The translations under genes and the position numbers were made by a program. DNA of 17,500 nt from positions 39,701,684 through 39,719,183 of the forward strand of contig NC_091557.1 of NCBI RefSeq assembly GCF_042767895.1, written 5' to 3'. Position 1 is the stretch's first letter. Each line of letters opens with the position of its first letter. Source of the stretch: Penaeus vannamei (Eukaryota; Arthropoda; Malacostraca; Decapoda; Penaeidae). Shown in pieces: positions 1 through 8,990 of the stretch. Under the pieces are notes generated by a model. The model worked only from the letters and a program-made list of their open reading frames with translations. It had not been told where the DNA came from and searched no databases.

Positions 1-52
<52 letters not shown>
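1..52. repeat. (CT)n microsatellite
   Basis: An almost pure CT dinucleotide tract begins at the window edge, after a short CCCTCCCT start, and continues to about position 52. It probably extends left of the window. Confidence 0.95.
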
Positions 53-54
<2 letters not shown>

Positions 55-294
55 TTATGTGATAGATATTGTTGAACTTCAACAGAGGTTTGCCTTCCGT
101 ATGTCCTTTCTAGTTATTGTTGCTATAGCTGTTATCATTATCACTTGTTATAGTAATATGATTTTGTTATTAGTATGACCACTGTCTCGATTATCATTAT
201 GATGTCGCAGTTACATCATCGGCAACACTCATCACAAAGATAGGACTGTAATAGGACCTAGTTCCTACACATTTATTTGATTTTGCATATAACG
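53..294. other. AT-rich non-coding segment
   Basis: No gene is seen. The stretch is AT-rich with degenerate TTATCATTAT-type words. It contains one 15-bp palindrome at 70-84 (TGTTGAA, one spacer base, TTCAACA), which could be chance. Confidence 0.5.
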
Positions 295-408
295 CATTGC
301 AAAATTAAAATGGCATTCAATAATAAGCTATGTAATGATTTAAAAAAATCAAAAAAAATCAACTCATTGCAAAATTAAAATGGCATTCAATAATAAGTTA
401 TGCAATGA
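295..408. repeat. Direct duplication of a 44-bp unit with inverted ends
   Basis: Two near-identical 44-bp units lie at 295-338 and 365-408, offset by 70 bp and differing at about two positions. Each starts with CATTGCA. The second ends with the exact inverse, TGCAATG, and the first ends with TGTAATG. An A-rich spacer, in which AAAAAAATC recurs, separates them. The inverted ends give each unit the form of a tiny foldback element, but it is too short to assign to a known transposon class. Confidence 0.8.
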
Positions 409-697
409 TAAAAAATATATATATCAACTACTGAATATCGAGTAGGTAATACTGAAGTATGCCAAGTCCTTCTTCGTATTAACGCGCACAAGATTGCATT
501 ATGAAAAATGTCCTTTGATGGCTTTAAGGTGTGATATTATCGGCGTCATCGCTTTATAATCAAATTTATCACGATACTTTTAAATTTCGTAAACTCGCTT
601 GTACAAGTTTTATAAAGGAGAGGGGATAAGAGAGATTTAAAATCACACTTTTTGCATACGTATTTTCAAGGATTATGTGTGCACGTCTGAAATTATA
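409..697. other. AT-rich spacer, no gene seen
   Basis: Unique AT-rich DNA with a short (TA)n run near 414-423. The one open frame on the minus strand here owes part of its length to the adjacent TG repeat and has no recognisable domain. Confidence 0.5.
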
Positions 698-828
698 TGT
701 GTGTGTGTGTGTGTGTGTGTGTTTGTCTGTATCTATATATTTATCAAGCACTTTATCTATTTATCTGTTTATATGCACAAACACATGTGTATGTATGCGT
801 GTGTGTGTGTGTGTGTGTGTCTGTGTGT
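698..828. repeat. Two (TG)n microsatellites with spacer
   Basis: TG tracts occupy 698-722 and 799-828, the second interrupted near 821. The spacer is rich in TATCTATTTATC words. Open frames through here encode only repeats such as Cys-Val and are not genes. Confidence 0.9.
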
Positions 829-874
829 ATAAATGCAAATATATGTATATATATTATATATACATACTTATGAA

Positions 875-1208
<334 letters not shown>

Positions 1209-1291
<83 letters not shown>
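1209..1291. repeat. (CA)n microsatellite
   Basis: About 41 uninterrupted CA units. It is the inverse of the TG tract at 944-1002, so the pair forms a long potential stem around a spacer of about 206 bp. Confidence 0.97.
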
Positions 1292-1293
<2 letters not shown>

Positions 1294-1590
1294 TTAACTA
1301 TAATGATAACAACGACAGTGATAATAATACTTGTGATGATGGTGATGATGAATGTGATGGTGATGATGATAGTGATGGTGATGTTGAATGTGATGACGAT
1401 GGTGATGGTGATGTTGAATGTGATGACGATGGTGATGGTGATGTTGAATGTGATGACGATGGTGATGGTGATGTTGAATGTGATGACGATGGTGATGGTG
1501 ATGTTGAATGTGATGACGATGGTGATGGTAATGATGGTGAGGATGATAATGATGATGGTGGTGATGGTGATGATGAAATCAATAATCATT
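1292..1590. repeat. GATGGT-rich DNA with a 30-bp minisatellite core
   Basis: The core at 1381-1530 is five tandem 30-bp units (each ATGTTGAATG, then TGATGACGAT, then GGTGATGGTG) that are identical except for the last base of the last copy. Degenerate GATGGTGATGATG DNA surrounds it, and the 30-mer probably arose from that DNA. Because 30 is a multiple of three, long frames stay open on both strands and translate to Met/Val/Asn or Ile/Thr repeats. I do not regard these as genes. Confidence 0.95.
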
Positions 1591-1799
1591 ATACTAATAA
1601 ATAAAAGCACTCAGAGAGTGCATACCTCTGCCACGGCGGATAATAAAGGTAATGTTAATAATATTTCCTGATGTAATCCTTAAAAAAAGTATCCTGGATC
1701 CTGATCATGATCCCGATCGCCACCAAAATTTAATAGCATCTGACATCCCTCTTGTAAAAACAGACGAACGAAAAGCAAGTACACTTTTGATATAAATTA
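1591..1799. other. Unique spacer, no gene seen
   Basis: A short unique stretch including GATC-rich sequence near 1695-1720 (ATCCTGGATCCTGATCATGATCCCGATC), where GATC or ATCC words repeat. There is no recognisable coding or RNA feature. Confidence 0.4.
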
Positions 1800-2095
1800 T
1801 AACAATAAGAACTGCAACAAGAGCAACAGCAACAACAATGACGATAATAGTAATAATAAAAAACGACGATAATAATATTAGCAGTAGTAATTATGGTAGC
1901 AATACCAATAATGACCATAAAGATAGTCATGGTGGCAGCCATAGTCATCACTAAAGTACTATGAAGAAAAAAATAATAGCAATAAAATATCACAATATTA
2001 TTGATAACTAACATAGGAATCGCAGATGTAATAATAGGAGTGATAGATAGTACTTGTCGCAGTAGTAAGTCTAATGCTAAAAGAAGTAACAATAA
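1800..2095. repeat. Imperfect AAT/AAC/AGT trinucleotide region
   Basis: Degenerate trinucleotide repeat DNA (ATAATAATA, AACAACAATG, GCAGTAGTA words). The 120-codon minus-strand frame here encodes runs of Tyr, Cys, Leu and Ile and is a repeat artefact. Confidence 0.8.
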
Positions 2096-2312
2096 AGTAT
2101 TTGCACAATTGACTTCAACATTTCAGGTTAAATTCATCTTGTGTTCATGACTGGTTCGTCCTGACTTCATGACGTCAAAACGGTTTCATGCTTTCATGAT
2201 GTGGTTGAAGCATGTTATTGATCTTCGAGATCCGTGTTTGCCTTGGCATAATCTAAAATATTAGAATTATTAATAAATCTGATGATTTTTTTTTCTTAAA
2301 TATACTGTTATA
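2096..2312. other. Unique spacer with TTCATGA words
   Basis: TTCATG recurs four times between 2144 and 2198 at uneven spacing. One palindromic CRE-like octamer, TGACGTCA, lies at 2170-2177. Neither is convincing evidence of regulation on its own. The stretch lies just beyond the 3' limit of the minus-strand retrotransposon remnant. Confidence 0.4.
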
Positions 2313-3270
2313 TCATGAACTGTCGCCATCATGATGCGCCATGTGTATGACGAGCGCGAAGCAATTGACTTTTTGAGCAGATTGCACAGCATGCAGCAAC
2401 TTTACATTGGTTGCGATGATGTCATAGTGCTCGCAGTTGTAGTACCGGAGTGGTTCTGGGATGTATTTGCGGGTTCTAAAGGTCCAAAAAAAAAATGCCC
2501 AGATTGATTTCGTCGGGGGGTTCCCTTGACATGACAAGGAGAACTTGGCGCATCTCCTCCTTGGTTGGGTGGTATATACAGCGTTCAGCAGAGATGACAT
2601 CTGGGAGGTCTATAAGGCGTTGAATTGGAAAGCCTATGGGGAATTTTTCTAATATTGCTCTGTATTTTCTGAGTACAGAGACATAGGAGGTAATAACCAT
2701 CTTGCCTGAAGCTAGGGTAGTGAGTCCAACAATGTGCGTGTAGAATCACTCTTCGAAGTGAGAATGAAGTGGCCATCATTGGTAATTGCTGTGGTGACAT
2801 CTAAAAAGGGGAATTCTTCAATTGCAAACATGGCTTCTACAGCTGTGGCTAAGTCGTTGGATGGGGCAATGAGAAATTTATGGCTCGTTTTGGTGAGCGG
2901 GTAAGGTGAAATGGAGCCTCCCCTGTTGGCTGAGGTGTCCTGGTCTTGGTCTTGGAGTTGTGGGTCGGCTGAAGGGGGATCCGTGCCAGCTTGATTTATT
3001 TGCAAGATAGCTCCATGCTGTCATCCAATTATGCTCTAGGATCAGCAGGTGAAGAAGGTGATTCATCTGAAGGTGGTGGATTCAGCTTCATCTTTGATGC
3101 TGATGAGGTGTTGGGGTTCTCTGTGGTCTGTACTGGATCAGGGTCTGGGGCATTTTTCTCGGGGGGGAAGTAATTCTCTTCCCTTTCTTTGAAGTGGTAG
3201 CTGTAGAATCTAGAGTCCTGGACTGATATTCCATTTTCTGTTTATTCTTTTTATAATTGGACTTAAACAT
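2313..3270 (-). pseudogene. Decayed non-LTR retrotransposon ORF1 (gag-like), copy B
   Basis: Coding signal runs along the minus strand but switches frame several times: about 3270-3175, 3172-3032, 3005-2712, 2700-2476, then to 2313. The N-terminal part is Lys-rich, then Pro/Ser/Asp-rich. It is followed by a block (IEEFPFLDV to NDGHFILTSK) that resembles residues 29-45 of the ORF1 at 4024-5328. Next come a segment typical of retrotransposon gags (RQVLLVMSREPPDEINLG) and EPLRYYNC followed by EHYDIIATN, which looks like a CCHC zinc knuckle whose first and last Cys are lost. Two shifts coincide with homopolymers: seven G near 3166-3173 and ten A at 2486-2495. Indels in the assembly or mutational decay would both explain them. 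No ORF2 follows. The family assignment is by motif and context, without a database search. Confidence 0.72.
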
Positions 3271-3885
3271 AAGTGACTATAATGAAGGGTTGTGAGGCCA
3301 CCATCTACCTAAACTTCAGGATTTATAACCTACTGGTGATCAGACAGTCTGCTCAGGTCTCCCCCTCGAAAGTAGAAGCTGAAACACCCCCCAGAAGTAC
3401 CTAACCCTATCACGAAAAACAAAACCCTTCTCAGTGGTTTAAGGCAGCTGGCCTACCCTGCTCCCCTTGTGGCACTGCCTGCGGGGTTCACTGTCACCAT
3501 AGAGGGGGCACTAAGAGGTGGCAAAGGAAAAGAAAATGAATGAGATGATTGGCATGAAAGTGGACTTCTCTGCACTATTTGGCATGAAAGTGGAACTCTC
3601 TGCACAGTTTGGCATGAAAGTTATCTGTTTGGCGTGCGTGCTCTCGGCGAGAAGACAATCTTGTATTGGCTACAACAGTATACAGCAGCTCGCGGTCCTT
3701 GCTGAGGGTTGTGAACTGTAGCTTGAAGGCGATAACCTCTCATTCACAATAAATGTGAAGAATTGGGCCGAAGACTCTCCACTGCAATTTGGAGGCAATG
3801 CTAAACAGGATATCACCGCCTTTGCTGGGAGGAGCTATGATCAGCTGCAGCTGCCGCGTGCGCGCCGGTAAGAACATTGGGCGAA
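3271..3885 (-). other. Probable 5' untranslated region of retrotransposon copy B
   Basis: This unique, fairly GC-balanced stretch lies directly upstream, on the minus strand, of the copy B ORF1 remnant. It has no simple repeats of the kind that fill the rest of the window, which suggests it belongs to the element. No protein domain is visible on either strand. It contains a short 30-bp tandem repeat and a GCAGCTGCAGCTGATC segment near 3840-3853. The boundary with copy A is estimated at about 3885-3912 from the end of copy A's reading frame. Its length, about 600 bp, would be plausible for a non-LTR 5'UTR carrying an internal promoter. Confidence 0.5.
3551..3622. repeat. 30-bp tandem repeat, 2.4 copies
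   Basis: GGCATGAAAGTGGA recurs at 3551 and 3581, and GGCATGAAAGT again at 3611, exactly 30 bp apart; the first two units differ at a few positions. It lies in the inferred 5'UTR of retrotransposon copy B. Tandem 5'UTR monomers are known to carry promoter activity in some non-LTR elements, but here that role is only a possibility. Confidence 0.85.
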
Positions 3886-3911
3886 GAGTCTGATTCCGTG
3901 GAATTTCGGAT

Positions 3912-4028
3912 CTACAGCTGTCCCGTCTCTGAGACGTTCGATGCCGGCGACGTCTTCATAGTTTTTTCAGCCATGTTTATGTCTGGGGTGGGAGGTGGAG
4001 CATCAGGCGTGTCAAGATCGTCATCATC
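3912..4028 (-). pseudogene. Likely frameshifted C-terminal tail of copy A ORF1
   Basis: Skipping one base at 4029 opens a frame of 38 codons ending in TAG at 3912-3914. It begins with four Asp codons and continues as an acidic, Pro-rich tail (LDTPDAPPPTPD). The composition fits the Pro/Gln-rich C-terminus just upstream better than random DNA does, so the annotated stop at 4024-4026 may result from a one-base insertion. The alternative is that the ORF1 ends naturally at 4024 and this is untranslated sequence. Three overlapping ATG triplets also sit here, but the frame they open closes after 17 codons. Confidence 0.45.
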
Positions 4029-5328
4029 GAGGAGGTCCCTCTCTGCCTCTGCCAGTGGGGGTGATTGTGAGGTTTTTAGGCCTCACAGGTTGCCTACGTG
4101 GGTCTAGCCTCTGAGGGAGGACTTGGGCTGCCTGGGCAGTCTGTGCCACCTGTACTGGCTGGGATGCAGCGGCTGGTGCCTGTGGTGGTTGTGGCACTGT
4201 GATGGGAGCCTGAGTAGGTGGAGGCATTGATGTTTGGGCAGGGGCCTGTGCAGGCAGAGATGATGGTGCTGAGGTTGTTTTTTCTGCCTGGGTGGGAGGT
4301 TGTACAACTTTTAAGATGCCCCAGGAATCAGACTCTCCAAGATCAAGGTCAGGGGGGTTGTTGCGACGTAGGGCCACCTTGGCATGGTGCCAGAAGCCTA
4401 GCTGAGGTTCAATGAGATTCTGCATGTGTACATGCAAAAGGACAATGAGAATCTCTTTCAAGAAGTGAGGGAGGGCCAGATGGAAGGTGAGTTCGGCCTT
4501 AGTGGTCTTCTGCCTGATGTCCTGAGGGACCTGGATGAATAGAGACTTCCAAGCATTAGTGGTCGCCTGAACTGTTTCTTGGGCGGCCTTTTGAGCTGCC
4601 ACTCTGATGGGCTTTGTCTCCTCTTTCATCTTCTCATGAGAGGTCTTAATGGCGTCTTTCCGGGTCGGGCAGCTATTAGCGAATGTCCTGTGAGGGCCAC
4701 CGCAGTTGACACACTTTTTGGTCTGGCTCTTGCACTCTCTGTAGGTGTGAGTGCCCGAGCCGTATTCAGAGCAAAGAGTTTTCTTCTCGGCCTTACACTG
4801 AGGTTTGAGGTGGCCATAAGCGAAACAGTTCTTGCACTGTTTGAGAGGTGTGAACCTCTCAAGCTCCACTTGCCAAGGGGCGACGAATACCTTGAAGAAG
4901 TAAAGTCTTTTCTCCTTGTTTAGTTTGGCTGCTGCATCGTCAGAGAACCTGACCTTGATCATATAATTAAGCTTCATAACGAAGACATGGCCTACCTTGG
5001 CCTCGGGGATAGAGGCCGTGATCTCCTCGGAGATGTCTTGCTCGAACTCGTTCACCATCTGGCGATCGAGCTTCTTGAGCACGAGGGTCAGTTTGGCCTT
5101 CATCTCCACCGGAAGGATGGGGCTGAAGCCATGCTTATCCAAGGTCTGAAGGACGTCCTTGGAAAAGAGCCTTTCGGCCTGGGCATCGTCCTCGATGAGG
5201 ACCAAGTAGCCATCATGGATGGTGAAATACCTCAGTACTCGGACCTCGGCATTGAAGAGGGCACTCGCGAGGAGCTCGCGTTTCCTCGGGGATGGACCAC
5301 CGAGGGTTTTAAGCTTAATCTTGGCCAT
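4024..5328 (-). CDS. Non-LTR retrotransposon ORF1 (gag-like nucleic-acid-binding protein), copy A
   Basis: An uninterrupted 434-residue frame. Residues 1-20 are basic. About 29-60 and 112-150 look like the RNA-binding folds of LINE gags (HDGYLVLIEDDAQAERLF is typical). Three zinc knuckles follow: C165-C168-H173-C178 (CX2CX4HX4C); C186-Y189-H194-C199, in which Tyr replaces the second Cys; and C206-C209-H213-C220 (CX2CX3HX6C). Residues 223-260 are charged and may be helical, and 343-400 are Pro/Ala/Gln-rich. In this family the protein coats element RNA in a ribonucleoprotein and may act as a chaperone. The start ATG has G at -3 and G at +4. The copy is probably no longer autonomous: no reverse transcriptase ORF follows, a zinc ligand is lost, and the C-terminus may be frameshifted. 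I recognise the arrangement from arthropod I/Jockey-like elements, but the exact clade is uncertain. Confidence 0.85.
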   Translation of the reverse strand: MAKIKLKTLGGPSPRKRELLASALFNAEVRVLRYFTIHDGYLVLIEDDAQAERLFSKDVLQTLDKHGFSPILPVEMKAKLTLVLKKLDRQMVNEFEQDISEEITASIPEAKVGHVFVMKLNYMIKVRFSDDAAAKLNKEKRLYFFKVFVAPWQVELERFTPLKQCKNCFAYGHLKPQCKAEKKTLCSEYGSGTHTYRECKSQTKKCVNCGGPHRTFANSCPTRKDAIKTSHEKMKEETKPIRVAAQKAAQETVQATTNAWKSLFIQVPQDIRQKTTKAELTFHLALPHFLKEILIVLLHVHMQNLIEPQLGFWHHAKVALRRNNPPDLDLGESDSWGILKVVQPPTQAEKTTSAPSSLPAQAPAQTSMPPPTQAPITVPQPPQAPAAASQPVQVAQTAQAAQVLPQRLDPRRQPVRPKNLTITPTGRGREGPPR

Positions 5329-5835
5329 TACGAAGGGACCATAGGTGATGTGATATGAGATGGGATGAGGGTGAGGGTGAAATGGCAGGGGTCATAGTGA
5401 GGTGATGTAGAGAGGTAGAAAGGCCGGAAAAGAGGAGCCTACACTCGACCCCCCTACAGACAGACTGGTTGAGTCCTCCAGTGTCTTATGGGATTGGAGC
5501 TCTGTGTTGGGCCGCCTCCTTGTTGCCAAACTTTGCTACAAAGGGACAACAGGTGGACAGCGCGTCACCCAGACGAATGCAAAAGCCCTCGGGGGTTTTA
5601 TGCAGGTCTAGATAAACACAGTAAAGGAAAGGTATTTAATGGAAGAGAAAGGGCACCTAAAGGTCACCTCAGACTGCTGGGCCTCACTATTCAGGTTGCC
5701 CTGTGATAGTGAGAGCTGCAGGTCTGAGGAGAGATGCAAAGTTCCTTTATCACCGTTATTAGCTGTAAGAAAAACCTTGAGGAGGCAATAGCAAGTACAA
5801 GATCTCTGAAAAACAGAGTAATTGAACTTTAACAT
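5329..5835 (-). other. Probable 5'UTR and upstream flank of copy A
   Basis: Unique, GC-balanced sequence upstream of the copy A ORF1 on the minus strand, ending before the AT-richer flank. No coding domain is seen; small frames at 5488-5706 and 5608-5835 resemble no protein I know. The 5' end of the element is not marked by a visible target-site duplication, so the outer limit is a guess. Confidence 0.45.
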
Positions 5836-6010
5836 TTACTTTATAGAGTGAGATGTCAAATGTGGAATTCAGCGCGATTGAGGCCCCGGGAGACCAGGGT
5901 TGCTCAATGAGACGATGGTACTAATCACTTTTGGCAGAAACGTCACTCTTTAAGCATGGAATAGGTGATGGCAGGAAGAGAGGAGTGATAACGAAATGTG
6001 TATATATATA
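5836..6010. other. Unique spacer, no gene seen
   Basis: Intervening sequence between the retrotransposon 5' flank and the MITE candidate. It ends in a short (TA)n run at about 6000-6010 that abuts the left terminal repeat. Confidence 0.4.
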
Positions 6011-6411
6011 GTCGTGAACCGGCTCTGTTGGAGAAACCGTTATTTTGAAGTCTGAGCATGCGTAACTTCAGGCTCGCTGTGATTGGTTGTAGTGTGGAAG
6101 CAGGAACATCCGGATCAGTTCGAATCCTGTAATCATGGAGACAACAGCCTATTTGAAAATTAGCTATGAATTTTCGGATTTTCTTGAGCCTGAAGCGTTT
6201 GCAGTTAGAGTACAATATTAACTTTTGTTTAGGTTGGGCTACGTTTGTAATAACTGACTAGTGTTTGCGGTGAAATGGCAAAATAGTCAGTCTGATCAAA
6301 CACCAATGCCGTGCACAGTAACTGCATGTGGCTCCCTTTTATGACGTCACGGTCATTGACCAATCAGAGCACTTCACTGTAAAATATGTTTCCCGAATGT
6401 TGCCGGTTCAC
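6011..6411. mobile_element. Candidate MITE-like non-autonomous DNA transposon
   Basis: The ends carry inverted repeats. GTGAACCGGC at 6014-6023 is matched exactly by GCCGGTTCAC at 6402-6411. Imperfect similarity continues inward for about 60-90 bp: GAGAAAC against GGGAAAC, then ATTTT, then TGATTGG at 6080-6086 against CCAATCAGA at 6360-6368. Both sides are flanked by TATA-type sequence, which could be a target-site duplication but is too simple to be sure. The interior has no ORF. It includes a CRE-like TGACGTCA at 6342-6349 and a weak pol III B-box-like GTTCGAATCC at 6118-6127. The superfamily cannot be assigned from this copy. Confidence 0.5.
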
Positions 6412-6424
6412 ATTATATCCACTA

Positions 6425-7040
6425 CCTAATGATAATAAAACAACGATAACGATTGTGATCATGATAATCATTAAAATGATAATGTTGATAATAATAATAA
6501 TAAAATAGATTAACAAATAAATAATGATACAAATAATAATAAGAATGATAATATGAATAATAATAACATGAATAATAATATGAAGAAGAAAAAATATGAT
6601 AACAGTAATAATAGTTATAATAATGATGATGAAAATATAATAAGAAAATAAATCGGTCATTATAGGAATAAAGATACTGTTATTTTCATTGCCATTATTA
6701 TTGATATTATCATCAGTATTGGTAGTATTATCATTATCATATATTTTTGTTGCTGTCATCATTAGTAGTTGAAGTTGTACTAGAAGTAGTAATAGTACGA
6801 CTACTATCGGCATTATCAATGATTATAAATAATAACAATAATAAGACAATGAAGAAAATAACAGCAACAATTATAATAATAATGACAATAAGAATAATAG
6901 TAATAATAAGGATAATAGCAGTGATGATAGTAAAAATAATGATAAAAAAGATAATGATGATAATAATGATAATAATGTAATGGTAACAATAATAATAATA
7001 GAATAATAATAAAAGCAGCAATGAAAACAACGATAATAAT
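6425..7040. repeat. Imperfect AAT/GAT trinucleotide region
   Basis: About 600 bp of degenerate ATAATAATG, GATAATAAT and AACAATAAT words. Strand bias changes near 6665-6770, where ATTATT/CATCA words replace AAT words before AAT returns. Open frames on both strands encode Ile/Asn/Tyr runs and are not genes. Confidence 0.9.
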
Positions 7041-7327
7041 ACGACCCGAATTGCCCTCGGTAAAGACTACGTGTATACCGGAACATGTATCGGTCTGCTT
7101 TGCCTAACAACGCTTGCCAAAAGAAACAGGTCAGCTCTTCAAAAATCACTTGACAACATCCAATTAGGCAGCCAATCTCCAATGCTAACATGGTATCCGT
7201 ATAAACAAGAAACCTTTTTATAGGTATAAGCCACATGCGGGTAATTTGGTACATTTGATCTCCCACAGAAATACCATGGAACGTAGATTTTTTGACCGGA
7301 TGTTTGCAATGACATATAAAAATATAT
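7041..7327. other. Unique segment, no gene recognised
   Basis: About 290 bp of mixed-composition sequence. A minus-strand frame crosses it but lacks recognisable domains and runs into the flanking trinucleotide repeat. It could be a relic of an older insertion; nothing seen identifies it. Confidence 0.4.
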
Positions 7328-7413
7328 AAGTGTAATGGTACAAGAGAGAAAGAAATATATTTAGTTTTACAAGTGTAATGGTACAAGAGAGAAAGAAATA
7401 TGTTTAGTTTTAC
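7328..7413. repeat. 43-bp tandem duplication
   Basis: Two adjacent 43-bp units (7328-7370 and 7371-7413) starting AAGTGTAATGGTACAAGAG and ending TTTAGTTTTAC. They differ at a single position (TATAT versus TATGT), which suggests a recent duplication or recent homogenisation. Confidence 0.93.
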
Positions 7414-7835
7414 CTAAATTGTTTTGCAGTATTGCTATTAGAACTGTTATGACCTCTACCTCAGGGGCAGAGTATAATTTCAGACACATTTACTTACTTA
7501 TTGGTCAATCGCTTTGTCAATAGCATTATGTAATGTTACTGACTGACTGTGATATGTGGAGCTTAAGGAATGATTTACACATGAGATAGGTACCGGCTGT
7601 TTATTGATGTTGGTCGTAACCCATCATGGACTGATATACCCACATGAATGAGGTAACATTTACTACAGGAAAAATGGAATTAATGAAATGAAATAATTGT
7701 TTTGTTTTTGTTTTCCTTCGTGATATTATCGCTAAAGGATTATGGCTCATTGGTGGTAAACATTGGTGCAATTTTGAGTGTGGATATATTATATCTTTTA
7801 TCTCTCTATACCTATCAATGACTATCTGTAGCCCC
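7414..7835. other. Unique AT-rich spacer, no gene seen
   Basis: About 420 bp without a long frame, tandem repeat or RNA-like fold that I can support. Confidence 0.5.
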
Positions 7836-8215
<380 letters not shown>

Positions 8216-8363
8216 CGCTGGGCTTTTACTTTTTTTTTTTTTTTAAGTTTGTAAGTACTTTCTCGTTGATATTCTATTTCTAAACAGTATAACATATGAA
8301 ACGTTCAAGGTAAAAATACTTTCATGGTAATATCACTTTTTTTTTATCAAACTTCAAGTCACT
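8216..8363. other. Short spacer with poly-T
   Basis: Includes a 15-base T run at 8230-8244 and a second T run near 8337-8346. Nothing else is recognised. Confidence 0.5.
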
Positions 8364-8418
8364 GTGTGTGTGCGTGTGCGTGTGCGTGTGTGTGCGTGTG
8401 TGCGTGTGTGTGTGTGTG

Positions 8419-8464
<46 letters not shown>

Positions 8465-8481
8465 CGCGTGTGCGTGCGTGC

Positions 8482-8516
<35 letters not shown>

Positions 8517-8545
8517 CGTGTGCGTGTGCGTGTGCGTGTGTATGT
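8364..8545. repeat. (TG)n microsatellite with CG interruptions
   Basis: About 180 bp of alternating purine-pyrimidine sequence made of TG and TGCG units. The CG-containing units cluster at both ends and at 8461-8487. It is a classic Z-DNA-prone composition, and Val/Cys/Arg frames in it are spurious. Confidence 0.95.
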
Positions 8546-8990
8546 GTGTCTTTGTATCTGTTTGACTATTTTGTTTGAGGTGCAATACTGTTATCGTGTG
8601 AGATTGTATTTCAACACTCTCGAGCACCGGGCACTAAATGAAATTGAAACGTGATATTTGCCCACCTTGAATAGGCACATTTTCAACATAAGTTTATTTA
8701 TTCTGCAGAAGTATATTCAAAATTCAAAAAGCACAACGTTAGTCATCATTATTTGGTTTCAGAATTACATGTCTGAATGAAAGTTTCCAAAATGATTTAG
8801 AACTTCCTGTTAACAATTATCATTAATATTGTATCAAATTTTATATCGGTCTCGATGAAAGTAAATAAGTCCCTTTGACTTCATTGATGGAGTTTGTGCG
8901 ATATTACTAAAATGAAAATTGATTGCTAGCATTTGACGGAGTTAAGTGAGTATTCATAAAAATCATATTGTTATCTAAACAATATTAGCC
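8546..8990. other. Unique AT-rich segment, no gene seen
   Basis: About 445 bp without tandem repeats or a supported reading frame, ending in a poly-T run. Confidence 0.5.

Noticed and set aside
2170..2177. CRE-like TGACGTCA as a promoter element
   Set aside because: A single octamer without TATA, initiator or gene downstream is not evidence of a promoter. A second copy at 6342-6349 lies inside the MITE candidate.
4579..4923. Plus-strand open frame of 114 codons overlapping the retrotransposon ORF1
   Set aside because: It is an antisense shadow of the zinc-knuckle region; its Cys/Val content comes from the complementary codons.
6081..6127. tRNA-derived SINE head (A-box-like TGGTTGTAGTGTGG and B-box-like GTTCGAATCC)
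   Set aside because: The boxes are about 33 bp apart, shorter than in tRNA genes, and there is no cloverleaf. The region is better explained as the interior of the inverted-repeat element.
6364..7030. Hydrophobic Ile-rich frames that look like membrane proteins
   Set aside because: They are translations of AAT/GAT trinucleotide repeats on the minus strand, with no ordinary amino-acid mixture.
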